A stretch of DNA of 64,000 nucleotides. It comes from Gammaproteobacteria bacterium. GTDB taxonomy: Bacteria; Pseudomonadota; Gammaproteobacteria; Pseudomonadales; Azotimanducaceae. The notes under the pieces are model-generated. The model was not told the origin of the DNA. It did no database searches and worked only from the letters and a program-made list of their open reading frames with translations. A program made the translations under genes and the position numbers. Positions 1-7,922 of the stretch are shown here, piece after piece. The DNA is taken from NCBI GenBank assembly GCA_028821405.1, contig JAPPGK010000119.1, forward strand, positions 1 through 64,000, given 5' to 3'. Every line of letters starts with the position of its first letter. The stretch's first letter is position 1.

Positions 1-51
1 GGCGACGCTTGCGGCCACGCTGACGCGACGTTTGAGGGTTGACGGGACACT

Positions 52-56
52 AGGGG
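52..56 (+). promoter_or_regulatory. Shine-Dalgarno sequence preceding an ATC start
   Basis: AGGGG followed by 6 nt (ACGGGC) and then ATC at 63-65. It decides the start of the first gene because no standard start codon is in range. The same SD, 6-nt gap and ATC layout recurs before nuoA and nuoH. Confidence 0.4.
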
Positions 57-62
57 ACGGGC

Positions 63-395
63 ATCGACTGGCCACGCTACAAGGCGCTGTGCGACCGGCC
101 CGACGTGCTGTCGCGCTGGATGCTCGAGGAAACCGCCGCGCTGCTCTCCGGCAATGACCGCGCCGCCCTGCTGGAGATCACCGGTCGTACGCCCCTGCCC
201 AAGCCGGCGGACCACAAAGGGAGCGGCGACACCGACATGTTCGAAATCGACCTTTCGCCCGTGATTGTCCGGGCGATCATCGAAACCGTCGAGGACGCCA
301 CGAGCCGTGGCCGGCGGACACCGCGCAGCACCAAGATCGGCGGCTTCGCCGCGGCATGGCGGGAACTCCGAGATTGGCAAGGCAAGCATGTTTAG
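63..395 (+). CDS. Conserved-looking small protein of unknown function upstream of biotin carboxylase
   Basis: About 110 residues, hydrophilic, beginning (I/M)DWPRYKALCDRPDVLSRW; I do not recognise a domain. It overlaps the biotin carboxylase start by 8 bp (ATGTTTAG), so the two are probably translated together and it may serve the same carboxylase. The reading frame opens just after a TAG at 51-53. No ATG, GTG or TTG lies between there and a GTG at 105, which would remove 14 residues including the DWPRYK segment. An AGGGG at 52-56 stands 6 nt before an ATC at 63, in the place where an ATG would be expected, so I start it at the ATC. Function is unknown. The start is uncertain, but the gene itself is likely real because of its tight coupling. 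Confidence 0.6.
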   Translation: MDWPRYKALCDRPDVLSRWMLEETAALLSGNDRAALLEITGRTPLPKPADHKGSGDTDMFEIDLSPVIVRAIIETVEDATSRGRRTPRSTKIGGFAAAWRELRDWQGKHV

Positions 396-1710
396 CCGCG
401 TGTTCATCGCCAATCGCGCCGCCGTCGCGCGTCGCGTGGTGCGCGCCTGCACACACCTCGGCATCGAGTCCGTGGCCGCGTATGCCGACATCGACCGCGC
501 CGCGCCGCACCTTGCCGAAGCCAGCGCGACCGCGCGGTTGCCCGGCTACCTGGCCGCCGACACCTATCTGAACGGCGGCAAGCTCATCGAGATGGCTCGC
601 CAGACCGGATGCGATGCGCTGCACCCGGGCTGGGGATTCCTCGCCGAGAACGCCGCGTTCGCCCGCGGAACCGTCGAGGCCGGTCTGGGTTTCATCGGGC
701 CGGATCCGCAATGGATCGAGCGGCTAGGCGACAAGACCCGATCCCGCGCCGTGATGGCAGAAGCCGGATTTCCCGTGCACCGGGGCAGCGACGTCCTGGA
801 CAACCTCGACGTCGCCATCCACGCCGCCCGCAACACGGGTTTCCCCGTGCTCCTCAAACCGGTGGCGGGCGGCGGCGGCATCGGAATGATCCGCGTCGAC
901 ACCGAAGCTGAACTCGCCGGGGCGTTCGCGACCGCACGGGCCCAGGCGCTGCACGCCTTCGGCGACGACCGGGTCTACCTGGAGACCTGCCTGCCCAAGC
1001 CACGCCACATCGAGTTCCAGGTGATCGGCGACGGCGAGATGAGCATCGGCGTCCTGGAACGCGAGTGCTCGGTGCAGCGCCGCCACCAGAAGGTCATCGA
1101 GGAAGCGCCCGCGCCGGGATTGGACCGAACCCGGCTTGCGGAAATCGAGGCCGCCGCGGCATCGGGACTCACCGGCTACGACAGCCTCGGGACCGTCGAG
1201 ACCCTATACGCCGATGGCCGGTTCGGCTTCCTTGAGGTCAATACGCGACTGCAGGTCGAGCATGGCGTGACGGAGGAGATCACCGGCATCGATCTCGTCG
1301 AAGCCCAGATCCGGATCGCCGCCGGCGCGAAGCTCGCCGATGCCCTCCCGTGCGTCCCCGAGCCGCAAGGACACGCCGTCCAGGCGCGAATCTACGCGGA
1401 GGACCCCCGGCGCATGCTGCCGTCCACCGGGCACCTCACGGTCTACCGTCCACCCCGAATGACCGGTGTACGCGTCGAGTCGGGGTACGCCGAAGGCCAG
1501 TGGGTGACGCCGTACTTCGACCCGCTGCTCGCCAAGGTGATCGGCACCGGCGCGACCCGGGAACAAGCCATCGGGCGCACGCTCGTCGCCGTCAAGGCAT
1601 TCGACATCCGCGGCCTCGACACCAACCAGGCATTGCTCGAGCGCACGCTCGGCAGCGAGCCGTTCATCGCCGGACGCCTGCATACCGGTTTGCTCGACGA
1701 TCTGCTCTGA
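388..1710 (+). CDS. Biotin carboxylase subunit of an acetyl/acyl-CoA carboxylase
   Basis: ATP-dependent carboxylation of carrier-bound biotin by bicarbonate, the first half-reaction of acetyl- or acyl-CoA carboxylase; cytoplasmic. At 440 residues it has the usual length of stand-alone biotin carboxylases. It shows the order N-domain (FIANRAAVARRVVRA), ATP-grasp glycine loop (KPVAGGGGIGM), the carboxylase signature with ERECSVQRRHQKVIEE, EVNTRLQVEHGVTEE, and a C-terminal lid. The start at ATG 388 gives the family N-terminus; upstream in-frame ATGs would only add an out-of-family leader. It overlaps the preceding small gene by 8 bp. The carrier and carboxyltransferase genes lie 1.4 kb downstream, separated by an oppositely oriented nuclease gene. 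The substrate is not settled by sequence: propionyl-, acetyl- or another acyl-CoA is possible. Confidence 0.93.
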   Translation: MFSRVFIANRAAVARRVVRACTHLGIESVAAYADIDRAAPHLAEASATARLPGYLAADTYLNGGKLIEMARQTGCDALHPGWGFLAENAAFARGTVEAGLGFIGPDPQWIERLGDKTRSRAVMAEAGFPVHRGSDVLDNLDVAIHAARNTGFPVLLKPVAGGGGIGMIRVDTEAELAGAFATARAQALHAFGDDRVYLETCLPKPRHIEFQVIGDGEMSIGVLERECSVQRRHQKVIEEAPAPGLDRTRLAEIEAAAASGLTGYDSLGTVETLYADGRFGFLEVNTRLQVEHGVTEEITGIDLVEAQIRIAAGAKLADALPCVPEPQGHAVQARIYAEDPRRMLPSTGHLTVYRPPRMTGVRVESGYAEGQWVTPYFDPLLAKVIGTGATREQAIGRTLVAVKAFDIRGLDTNQALLERTLGSEPFIAGRLHTGLLDDLL

Positions 1711-1817
1711 ACGCGGGTTCGTCCCGTCCCGGGTCGTTGGTCTCACCCGCCGCCGGAGCGTCGCGAGTCCTCGCCGACCGCCAAGCGCCGCCCACGGATT
1801 GTTCCGGGCGAGTTGAG

Positions 1818-2717
1818 TCAGCGCGGAAAGGCGACCCGAACACGTGCCAGCAGGTCGGCAGGCCCGTCCGACGAAACCACCCACTCGCCGATCCGGGCGA
1901 AGTCGTCCCAGGAGTCGACCTGCTCGACCAGCGCCGCCAGCGAAGCCCCGGTGGCAGGATCGAACCTGCGTTCCGCGAGACGTACCACCAGTGTTCGCTG
2001 ATGGACCACGGCGGACGACTCGGCAGCTTGCGCCCGGGATTCGGCCGCCTCCGCCCGGGATTCGGCAGCTTCCGCCCGGGATTCGGCGGCCGCTCTCGCC
2101 GCCGCCTCGGCATCGCGTTCCGCCCCCTCTTCCTCCGGCGTCGACAAGTCTCGGCCCGTTGCCGGGTCGAACAGCCTGAGCACGGCGTCGCTCAACCAAG
2201 GGCAGATGCCCAACGTCTTGCTCCGAAACCCCCGCTTGCCGTTGGGAAGCGTGCTTGGGTGCATGCTGCGGTAACGCTTGCCGTCAAGTTCGAGACCCTG
2301 CAACGGGGGGTCCAGCCACTCCGCGCGCGGATCGTAGAGGAAGTATTCGCGGACACCCCACTCGGCGTATCGGTCGCGCTTGGTGCGCTCGTCCTCCAAA
2401 CGGGTGGTCTTCGAGGTGATCTCGAGCACGAAGGCGGGCGGTTGTTCCTCCCATATCTTGTAAAGGTCTCGCGGGCCGGACCGGACACCGAACGCCACGA
2501 ATACGTCGGGCGACAGGTGACGCCGCGGATTGCCCGGTTCGTCGTACACCAGCAGGTTCGAGCCCACGTAGACATCGTCCCTCGCGGCAAGGAACTTGCG
2601 AATGCCGTAGGCGGCCCCCGCCAAGCGCAGATAGTGGAGATCCGACTCCGCCACGGGTCTGCCGTCCGACGTGGGGTACTCAACAGGATCGGTTCGGACG
2701 TCGAGTGCTTCTGCCAT
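1818..2717 (-). CDS. Uma2-family (DUF820) restriction-endonuclease-like protein with coiled-coil tail
   Basis: 299 residues. The N-terminal 190 or so match the Uma2/DUF820 PD-(D/E)xK fold: Asp71 in SPDVFVAFG and Glu99-x3-Lys103 in VLEITSKTT are the likely metal-binding and catalytic residues. After about residue 195 comes a region rich in Ala, Glu and Arg with tandem copies of AEAAESR, predicted coiled coil. It ends in a short domain (SWDDFARIGEWVV) of the kind seen at the end of such proteins. Uma2 proteins are common in cyanobacteria and some other groups; their biological role is not established. It lies on the opposite strand inside the carboxylase gene cluster, convergent with the biotin carboxylase gene. 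Nuclease activity is inferred from the motif only. Confidence 0.85.
   Translation of the reverse strand: MAEALDVRTDPVEYPTSDGRPVAESDLHYLRLAGAAYGIRKFLAARDDVYVGSNLLVYDEPGNPRRHLSPDVFVAFGVRSGPRDLYKIWEEQPPAFVLEITSKTTRLEDERTKRDRYAEWGVREYFLYDPRAEWLDPPLQGLELDGKRYRSMHPSTLPNGKRGFRSKTLGICPWLSDAVLRLFDPATGRDLSTPEEEGAERDAEAAARAAAESRAEAAESRAEAAESRAQAAESSAVVHQRTLVVRLAERRFDPATGASLAALVEQVDSWDDFARIGEWVVSSDGPADLLARVRVAFPR
2028..2095. repeat. Tandem 21-bp repeat encoding AEAAESR heptads
   Basis: About three consecutive 21-bp units containing CGCCCGGGATTCGGC, inside the Uma2-family gene. Each unit encodes one seven-residue AEAAESR/AQAAESR step of the coiled coil, so copy-number change would lengthen or shorten the coil without breaking the frame. 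Confidence 0.7.
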
Positions 2718-3060
2718 GTCTCAGTCCAGGGTGTGATGCCGCGAACAGGCGCCGCAGTCGGGGGTCAACGTAGCATAGCCGTCGAGGGCCGCTCAAACTT
2801 CGGCGCAACGACTCTGTTCCAGGCGGGCAACGGGTCATCTGTTTTTCTCCCGTAGGTGTTTCCGGGAATTGTCCATTGCCGGCGATTGCGCCGCCGCCAG
2901 CCAAAACTCCCAAGACCGTGTAGGAAATCGCCGCGCCCGCGTGTGAGTCATTGGCTCTGTGACTCTTGACAGACTACGAGGAGGATCGACGCGGCTCCCC
3001 ATACCCCTTTTTGGCTGGCGTTCTGCTATAAACGCCCGTTCCGCAACGGGGACTCCATCC
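2718..3060. other. Intergenic region without a gene; operator-like palindrome
   Basis: 343 bp between the divergent Uma2-family gene and the biotin carrier gene. Short reading frames here have no family resemblance. It contains a 6-bp inverted repeat GAGTCA-N9-TGACTC (2945-2965) directly abutting TTGACA (2966-2971), with no good -10 at standard distance from it, and an extended -10-like TGCTATAAA at 3024-3032 close to the carrier gene. Confidence 0.5.
3024..3032 (+). promoter_or_regulatory. Candidate extended -10 element before the biotin carrier gene
   Basis: TGCTATAAA, a TGn-type extended -10, 29 nt before the ATG of the biotin carrier gene. No convincing -35 lies 16-18 bp upstream. It would drive the carrier and carboxyltransferase genes separately from the biotin carboxylase. 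Confidence 0.35.
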
Positions 3061-3282
3061 ATGGCACGGCTCGAAATCGAAAGCGAAGTCACCGGCAACG
3101 TGTGGAAGGTCGAGGTACAAGCCGGCGCGCGTGTGGACGCGGGCGATGTGCTGATGATCCTGGAGTCGATGAAGATGGAGATTCCGGTGGAGGCACCCGA
3201 AGCCGGCAGGGTGTCGGAACTCCGTGTGGCTGAAGAGGACGCCGTCGAGGAAGACCAGGTCATCGCGATCCTCGAGACCTAA
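3061..3282 (+). CDS. Biotin carboxyl carrier (biotinyl-lipoyl domain) protein
   Basis: A 73-residue protein consisting of only a biotinyl domain. It carries carboxybiotin between the biotin carboxylase and the carboxyltransferase. The modification motif is ESMKMEIPV with Lys38 as the biotin site (the more usual form is EAMKM); the flanking beta strands (VWKVEVQAGARVDAGDVLMILE) are typical. The start at ATG 3061 follows GGGGA; longer in-frame versions would add an unrelated leader. It lies 8 bp before the carboxyltransferase gene. Such short one-domain carriers are common in acyl-CoA carboxylase operons. Confidence 0.9.
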   Translation: MARLEIESEVTGNVWKVEVQAGARVDAGDVLMILESMKMEIPVEAPEAGRVSELRVAEEDAVEEDQVIAILET

Positions 3283-3290
3283 GGCCGACC

Positions 3291-4847
3291 ATGAGCTGGG
3301 AAGAGGAAGTCCGCGAAATCCACCGGCGCCGACGCCTGGCCAAGCAGCAGGGCGGCAAGGAGGGGATCGCCAAACAGCATGCCCGCGGCCGGCTGACCAT
3401 CCGGGAGCGCATCGACGCGCTCCTGGATCCCGGTACATTCCAGGAGCAAGGCCAGGCCACGGCCATCCCCGACTACGACGACGACGACAAGCTGCTCGGT
3501 TTCGTGCCGGCCAACTACGTGGTCGGCTTCGGTCGAATCGAAGGCCGCCGGGTTGTCGTGGGCGGCGAGGACTTCACCCTGAAAGGCGGTTCGCCCAACG
3601 CGGCGGGTCTGCGCAAGAGCGTCTACGCCGAACACCTCGCCGTGCAATACAAGGTGCCGCTCGTGCGCTCGCTGGAGGGCGGCGGCGGCAGCGTCAAGGG
3701 CGGCGGCGGACGGCGCGGCGGCACGGTCGGCGAACCGGTCTACTCACCACACCGTTTCCGGATCATTGCCGACGCCATGGGCGAGGTGCCCGTGGTATCC
3801 ATGGCGGCCGGCGCGGTGGCGGGATTCCCGGCCGGCCGACTCGTGGCCGCCCACTTCGCCGTGATGACCCGGCACACCGCCCAGGTGATGATCGGCGGAC
3901 CCGCGCTGGTCGAACGTGCCCTCGGCGTCAGCCTCACCAAGGACGAACTCGGCGGCGCCCACATCCACGCCAAGAGCGGCATCGTCGACAACGTCGCGGA
4001 CGACGAGTACGACATGTTCCGGCAAGTCCGCCGGTTCCTGAGCTACCTTCCCTCGAGCGTCAACGAACGTACCCCGCGGGTCGCTTCGGACGACGATCCC
4101 GAACGCATGGAGGAGGAGCTGCTGACCGCCATCCCCCGCGATTCCAACGCGCCGTTCGACATGCGCGAGATCCTCACCATGATCATGGACCGGGGTTCGT
4201 TCTTCGAGCTTGCCCCCGAATACGGCACCAGCCAGATCGCCGGGCTCGCGCGCCTGGACGGCCAGCCCGTCGGCGTGCTTGCCAACGACAACCAGGTCTA
4301 CGCCGGCGCGATGACGGCCGAGGCCGGGCAGAAGTACCGCCGTTTCGTCGAGATGTGCGACACGTTCCATATCCCCATCGTCAACTTCGTCGACCAGCCC
4401 GGCTTCATGATCGGACCCGAAGCGGAACGCAACGGCACCATCCGCTACGGCATGGCCGCCGTCGCCGCTGCCGCGCAGGCTAGCGTTCCCTGGGCGGCGA
4501 TCCAGGTCCACAAGGGCTTCGGGGTCGCCACCGCCGCGCACTACGCACCGGACAACTACGTGCTGGCCTGGCCGTCCGTGGAGTCTGGAGCGCTGCCGTT
4601 GGAAGGCGGCGTCGCCGTTGCGTTCCACCGCGAGATCGCGGCCGCCGAGGATCCCGACGCCAAGCGGCGAGAACTCGAAGACCGGTTGCGCAGCGCCCGT
4701 TCCCCCTACCCCCGGGCCGAATCCTTCGCGGTGCACGAACTCATCGATCCGCGCGAAACCCGTCCCGTGCTGTGCCGGTGGATCGACTGGATCCAGCCCC
4801 GCCTCGACGAACTCAAAGGACCCACGCGGTTTCCGATACGACCGTGA
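3291..4847 (+). CDS. Acyl-CoA carboxylase carboxyltransferase (beta) subunit
   Basis: 518 residues with both crotonase-fold halves of a PccB/MccB-type carboxyltransferase. It would move CO2 from carboxybiotin to an acyl-CoA. Seen in the sequence: the N-terminal signature RGRLTIRERIDALLDPGTFQE, the Gly-rich SLEGGGGSVKGGGG segment and, in the C-terminal half, NFVDQPGFMIGPEAERNGTI and the AWPSVESGALPLEGG region. The usual AYGGAY segment is replaced by GFGVATAAHY, so substrate cannot be assigned from the textbook residues. The gene is 8 bp behind the carrier gene and should form a complex with it and the biotin carboxylase. Exact substrate unknown (propionyl-CoA-like or another acyl-CoA). Confidence 0.9.
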   Translation: MSWEEEVREIHRRRRLAKQQGGKEGIAKQHARGRLTIRERIDALLDPGTFQEQGQATAIPDYDDDDKLLGFVPANYVVGFGRIEGRRVVVGGEDFTLKGGSPNAAGLRKSVYAEHLAVQYKVPLVRSLEGGGGSVKGGGGRRGGTVGEPVYSPHRFRIIADAMGEVPVVSMAAGAVAGFPAGRLVAAHFAVMTRHTAQVMIGGPALVERALGVSLTKDELGGAHIHAKSGIVDNVADDEYDMFRQVRRFLSYLPSSVNERTPRVASDDDPERMEEELLTAIPRDSNAPFDMREILTMIMDRGSFFELAPEYGTSQIAGLARLDGQPVGVLANDNQVYAGAMTAEAGQKYRRFVEMCDTFHIPIVNFVDQPGFMIGPEAERNGTIRYGMAAVAAAAQASVPWAAIQVHKGFGVATAAHYAPDNYVLAWPSVESGALPLEGGVAVAFHREIAAAEDPDAKRRELEDRLRSARSPYPRAESFAVHELIDPRETRPVLCRWIDWIQPRLDELKGPTRFPIRP

Positions 4848-5016
4848 CTTGCACGCCGAACGCATCGACGTGGCCGCCCGGCTTCGAGACCGGTGAGATG
4901 CATCCGCGAGTATCGTCAAGATTCGATTGGCGGATTCGCGAGATCGCCCGCTCGATGACGCTAGCCGGCGCCGTCAAGTGATACGCTTGGCCGCCCCAAA
5001 ACGACGGAGCCGCGCA

Positions 5017-7758
5017 ATGCGCATTGCCGAGAACGTCCGAGCCGCCCTTTGGGCCGCGTTCCTCGTTGCCCCGACTGCACTGGCCGCTGACGATCCGGCC
5101 ACGGAAAACGATCCCGTGGAGAGTCGGCTGGCCAAGCTGCCGCCGCTGATCGACCGCGAAGTCTTCTTCGGCGACCCCGAGATCTCCGGCGCGCAGATCT
5201 CGCCCAACGGCAATTGGATCACGTTCCGCAAGCCCTACAACGACGTCATGAACATCTGGGTGAAGGCCGTCGACGCGCCGTTCGACTCGGCAACGCCGAT
5301 CACCGCCGACACCGAACGCCCGGTCGGCGGCTACTTCTGGACCGAGGACAGCCGCTACGTGCTCTACGTCCAGGACAAGGGCGGCAACGAGAACTACCAC
5401 GTCTACGCGGTCGATCCCGCAGGGGAGTCGGACGGGGCGAGGGGCGTACCCGAAGCCCGCGACCTGACGCCCATCGAGGGCGTGCGGGCGTTCATCTACG
5501 CAGTCCCCGAAGCGACGCCGAACCGGATCATCGTCGGCATCAACGACCGCGACCCCGCTCTGCACGACGTCTACCGGCTCGACATCGACACCGGGGAACG
5601 TGAGCTTCTCATCGAGAACGACGCCAACGTCGCGGGTTGGATCACCGACCTCTCCGGCGAGGTGCGGCTCGCGAGCCGCCAACGTCCCGACGGCGGCTTT
5701 GAGACCCTCGTCGTGGAGGACGGCAAGCTCGGGCGGGTCCTCTACGAGTGCGACTTCGGCGAGGATTGCGGACCCGCGCGGTTCCACAAGGACGGCAAGC
5801 GGGTGTACATGACGAGCAACAAGGGCGTCGACTTGTCGCAGTTGCTGCTCGTCGACGTCGAATCCGGCGAGGCGGAGGTCGTCGAGTCCGATCCCGACGC
5901 GCAGGTGGACTTCGGCAGCGTCTGGTTCTCCGACGTGACGGAAGAGCTCATCGCCACGGTCTACATTGGCGACCGGGTTCGCATCTACCCGCGCACGCAG
6001 GAGTTCACCGACGAGATCGCCTGGCTGCGTGCCCAACTCGGCGATGGCGAAATCGGGTTCGGGTCCGCCACGGAGGACGAGTCTCTGTCCATCGTCAGCG
6101 TCACCAGCGATACGAACCCGGGCGCCGTCTATCTCTACGACCGCGCCGAGAAGACCCTCGACAAGCTCTACGACTCGAGGCCCGACCTGCCGAGCGACGA
6201 TCTGGCGCCCATGCTCCCCATCCGCTACAAGGCGCGCGACGGACGCGAGATTCCGGGCTATCTCGTCACCCCGAAGGGCGTGCCTCGGGAGAACCTGCCC
6301 ACCGTGATCCTGCCCCACGGCGGTCCCTGGGCGCGGGACTACTGGGGCTACGACCCGTGGGTGCAGTTCCTCGCCAACCGGGGCTACGCGGTCATGCAAC
6401 CCAACTTCCGCGGCTCGACCGGCTACGGCAAGAGCTTCCTGAACGAAGGCAACGGCCAGTGGGGCACCGGCGTCATGCAGCACGACATCACCGACGGCGT
6501 CAAATACCTGGTGGACGCTGGCATCGCCGATCCGGAGCAGGTCGCGATCATGGGCGGGTCGTACGGCGGCTACGCGACGCTCGCCGGCGTAGCGTTCACG
6601 CCCGACCTCTACGCCGCCGGGATCTCGTTGGTCGGGCCGTCCAACATCATCACGCTGCTCAATTCCATCCCCCCCTACTGGGGCCCCGTGAAGCAGATGT
6701 TCCTGCGCCGGGTCGGGGATCCGGACGACGAGAAAGACCTGGCGCGCCTAAAGGCGCAGTCGCCCTTTTTCCACGCCGAGAACATCGAGGCGCCTCTGTT
6801 GATCATCCAGGGTGCCAACGATCCCAGGGTGAAGAAGGCGGAGTCCGACCAGATCGTGGTGGCGCTGCGCGACCTCGACCGCACCGTCCAGTACCTGCTG
6901 GCACCGGACGAGGGTCACGGCTTTGCGGGCAGGGAGAACCGGCTAGCCATGTTCGCCGCCATGGAGCGTTTCCTCGCCCGCCACCTCGACGGTCGCTACC
7001 AGCGCGAGATGGCGCCCGAGATCTCGGCGAAACTGCGTGCGCTGCGCCTGGACATCGACGATGTCGTGATGCCGGAAGCGGACGATGGCGAATTCGCCGT
7101 GGTCGCCCTCGACGGCAGCACGCTAGAGGCCGCCACGCTCACCTACCAGATCACGATGGAGATGGCCGGCCAGTCGATGACGATGGACACGTCGGTCGAG
7201 CGGTCGAGGACGACCTACAACGACGAGGAGGTCTGGCGGGTCGCGACCAAGGTCGAGTTTCCGATGGGCCAGGCGACCGACGTCGCTTACCTGCAGGTCG
7301 ACAGTCTGCGACCGGTGCATCGGACCATCGAGCAAGGTCCGCTCACCATGGCGCTGGACTTCGCCGACGACGCGATCACGGGTGCGGTGACCATGCCGGG
7401 CGGCAACACGATGGACGTCGACATAGCCATCGAAGGGACCATCCTCGGCCACCTGGAAACCGCGCTGGCCGTCATGCCATTGGAACCCGGGTTCAAGACC
7501 GCCGTGCTGGTGTTCGATCCGAACATGCAGCAGGTGCAGCAGCTCAACATCGAGGTGGTCGCCGGGGAATCCGTGGAAACGGCCGCCGGCACTTTCGAGG
7601 CCTACCAGTTGGAGGTGGCGAGCGCAGACGGCAGCGGCATCTCGGGCAAGAGCTGGGTGACGCAAGCCAAGCCGCATCTCGCTGTCAAGAGCGAGGCGAC
7701 TCTGCCACCCATGGCGGGCGGCGGCACGATGGTGACCGAGCTGATCAGCGTGGAGTAG
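5017..7758 (+). CDS. Secreted S9-family (prolyl-oligopeptidase-type) serine peptidase with C-terminal extra domain
   Basis: 913 residues. ATG 5017 after CGGAG gives a Sec signal peptide (MRIAENVRAALWAAFLVAPTAL-A) and hence a periplasmic or exported product. Residues about 35-400 form a beta-propeller with WTEDSRYVLYV-like blades; about 430-670 form the peptidase domain with Ser515 (GGSYGGY), Asp602 (GANDPR) and His634 (DEGHGF). Residues about 680-913 are an added domain resembling DUF3108-type beta-rich proteins (VERSRTTYNDEEVW, YLQVDSLRPVHR, KSWVTQAKPHLAVKSE). Ordinary S9 peptidases end after the hydrolase domain at about 650-700 residues, so this is a fusion. It probably cleaves short peptides outside the cytoplasm; the role of the tail is unknown. 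Confidence 0.88.
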   Translation: MRIAENVRAALWAAFLVAPTALAADDPATENDPVESRLAKLPPLIDREVFFGDPEISGAQISPNGNWITFRKPYNDVMNIWVKAVDAPFDSATPITADTERPVGGYFWTEDSRYVLYVQDKGGNENYHVYAVDPAGESDGARGVPEARDLTPIEGVRAFIYAVPEATPNRIIVGINDRDPALHDVYRLDIDTGERELLIENDANVAGWITDLSGEVRLASRQRPDGGFETLVVEDGKLGRVLYECDFGEDCGPARFHKDGKRVYMTSNKGVDLSQLLLVDVESGEAEVVESDPDAQVDFGSVWFSDVTEELIATVYIGDRVRIYPRTQEFTDEIAWLRAQLGDGEIGFGSATEDESLSIVSVTSDTNPGAVYLYDRAEKTLDKLYDSRPDLPSDDLAPMLPIRYKARDGREIPGYLVTPKGVPRENLPTVILPHGGPWARDYWGYDPWVQFLANRGYAVMQPNFRGSTGYGKSFLNEGNGQWGTGVMQHDITDGVKYLVDAGIADPEQVAIMGGSYGGYATLAGVAFTPDLYAAGISLVGPSNIITLLNSIPPYWGPVKQMFLRRVGDPDDEKDLARLKAQSPFFHAENIEAPLLIIQGANDPRVKKAESDQIVVALRDLDRTVQYLLAPDEGHGFAGRENRLAMFAAMERFLARHLDGRYQREMAPEISAKLRALRLDIDDVVMPEADDGEFAVVALDGSTLEAATLTYQITMEMAGQSMTMDTSVERSRTTYNDEEVWRVATKVEFPMGQATDVAYLQVDSLRPVHRTIEQGPLTMALDFADDAITGAVTMPGGNTMDVDIAIEGTILGHLETALAVMPLEPGFKTAVLVFDPNMQQVQQLNIEVVAGESVETAAGTFEAYQLEVASADGSGISGKSWVTQAKPHLAVKSEATLPPMAGGGTMVTELISVE

Positions 7759-7775
7759 CCGCGTCCGAGGCCTCG

Positions 7776-7808
7776 TTGAGGGACACTTCGCGCGCAGGTG
7801 TCCCTCAA
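7776..7808. terminator. Hairpin between convergent genes, probable bidirectional terminator
   Basis: Perfect 11-bp inverted repeat TTGAGGGACAC / GTGTCCCTCAA with an 11-nt loop, 17 bp after the S9 peptidase stop and facing the end of the ThDP-enzyme gene. There is no long T-run on either side, so intrinsic termination is plausible but not certain. Confidence 0.45.
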
Positions 7809-7922
7809 GACGATTTGTTGCCAATGCGCGCCCCGCAAACGCGGCGCTTCCTCGTTGGCACGAAGGTCGGGCTGGGTGCCAGGGCGGCTTGGGCTGGATA
7901 AAAGGCGGCGCCAGGCAACCGC

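Noticed and set aside
2966..2971. TTGACA as a full promoter
   Set aside because: No -10 hexamer at 16-18 bp spacing.
4813..6483. 556-codon open frame on the minus strand
   Set aside because: Antisense shadow of the S9 peptidase gene; no family motifs.
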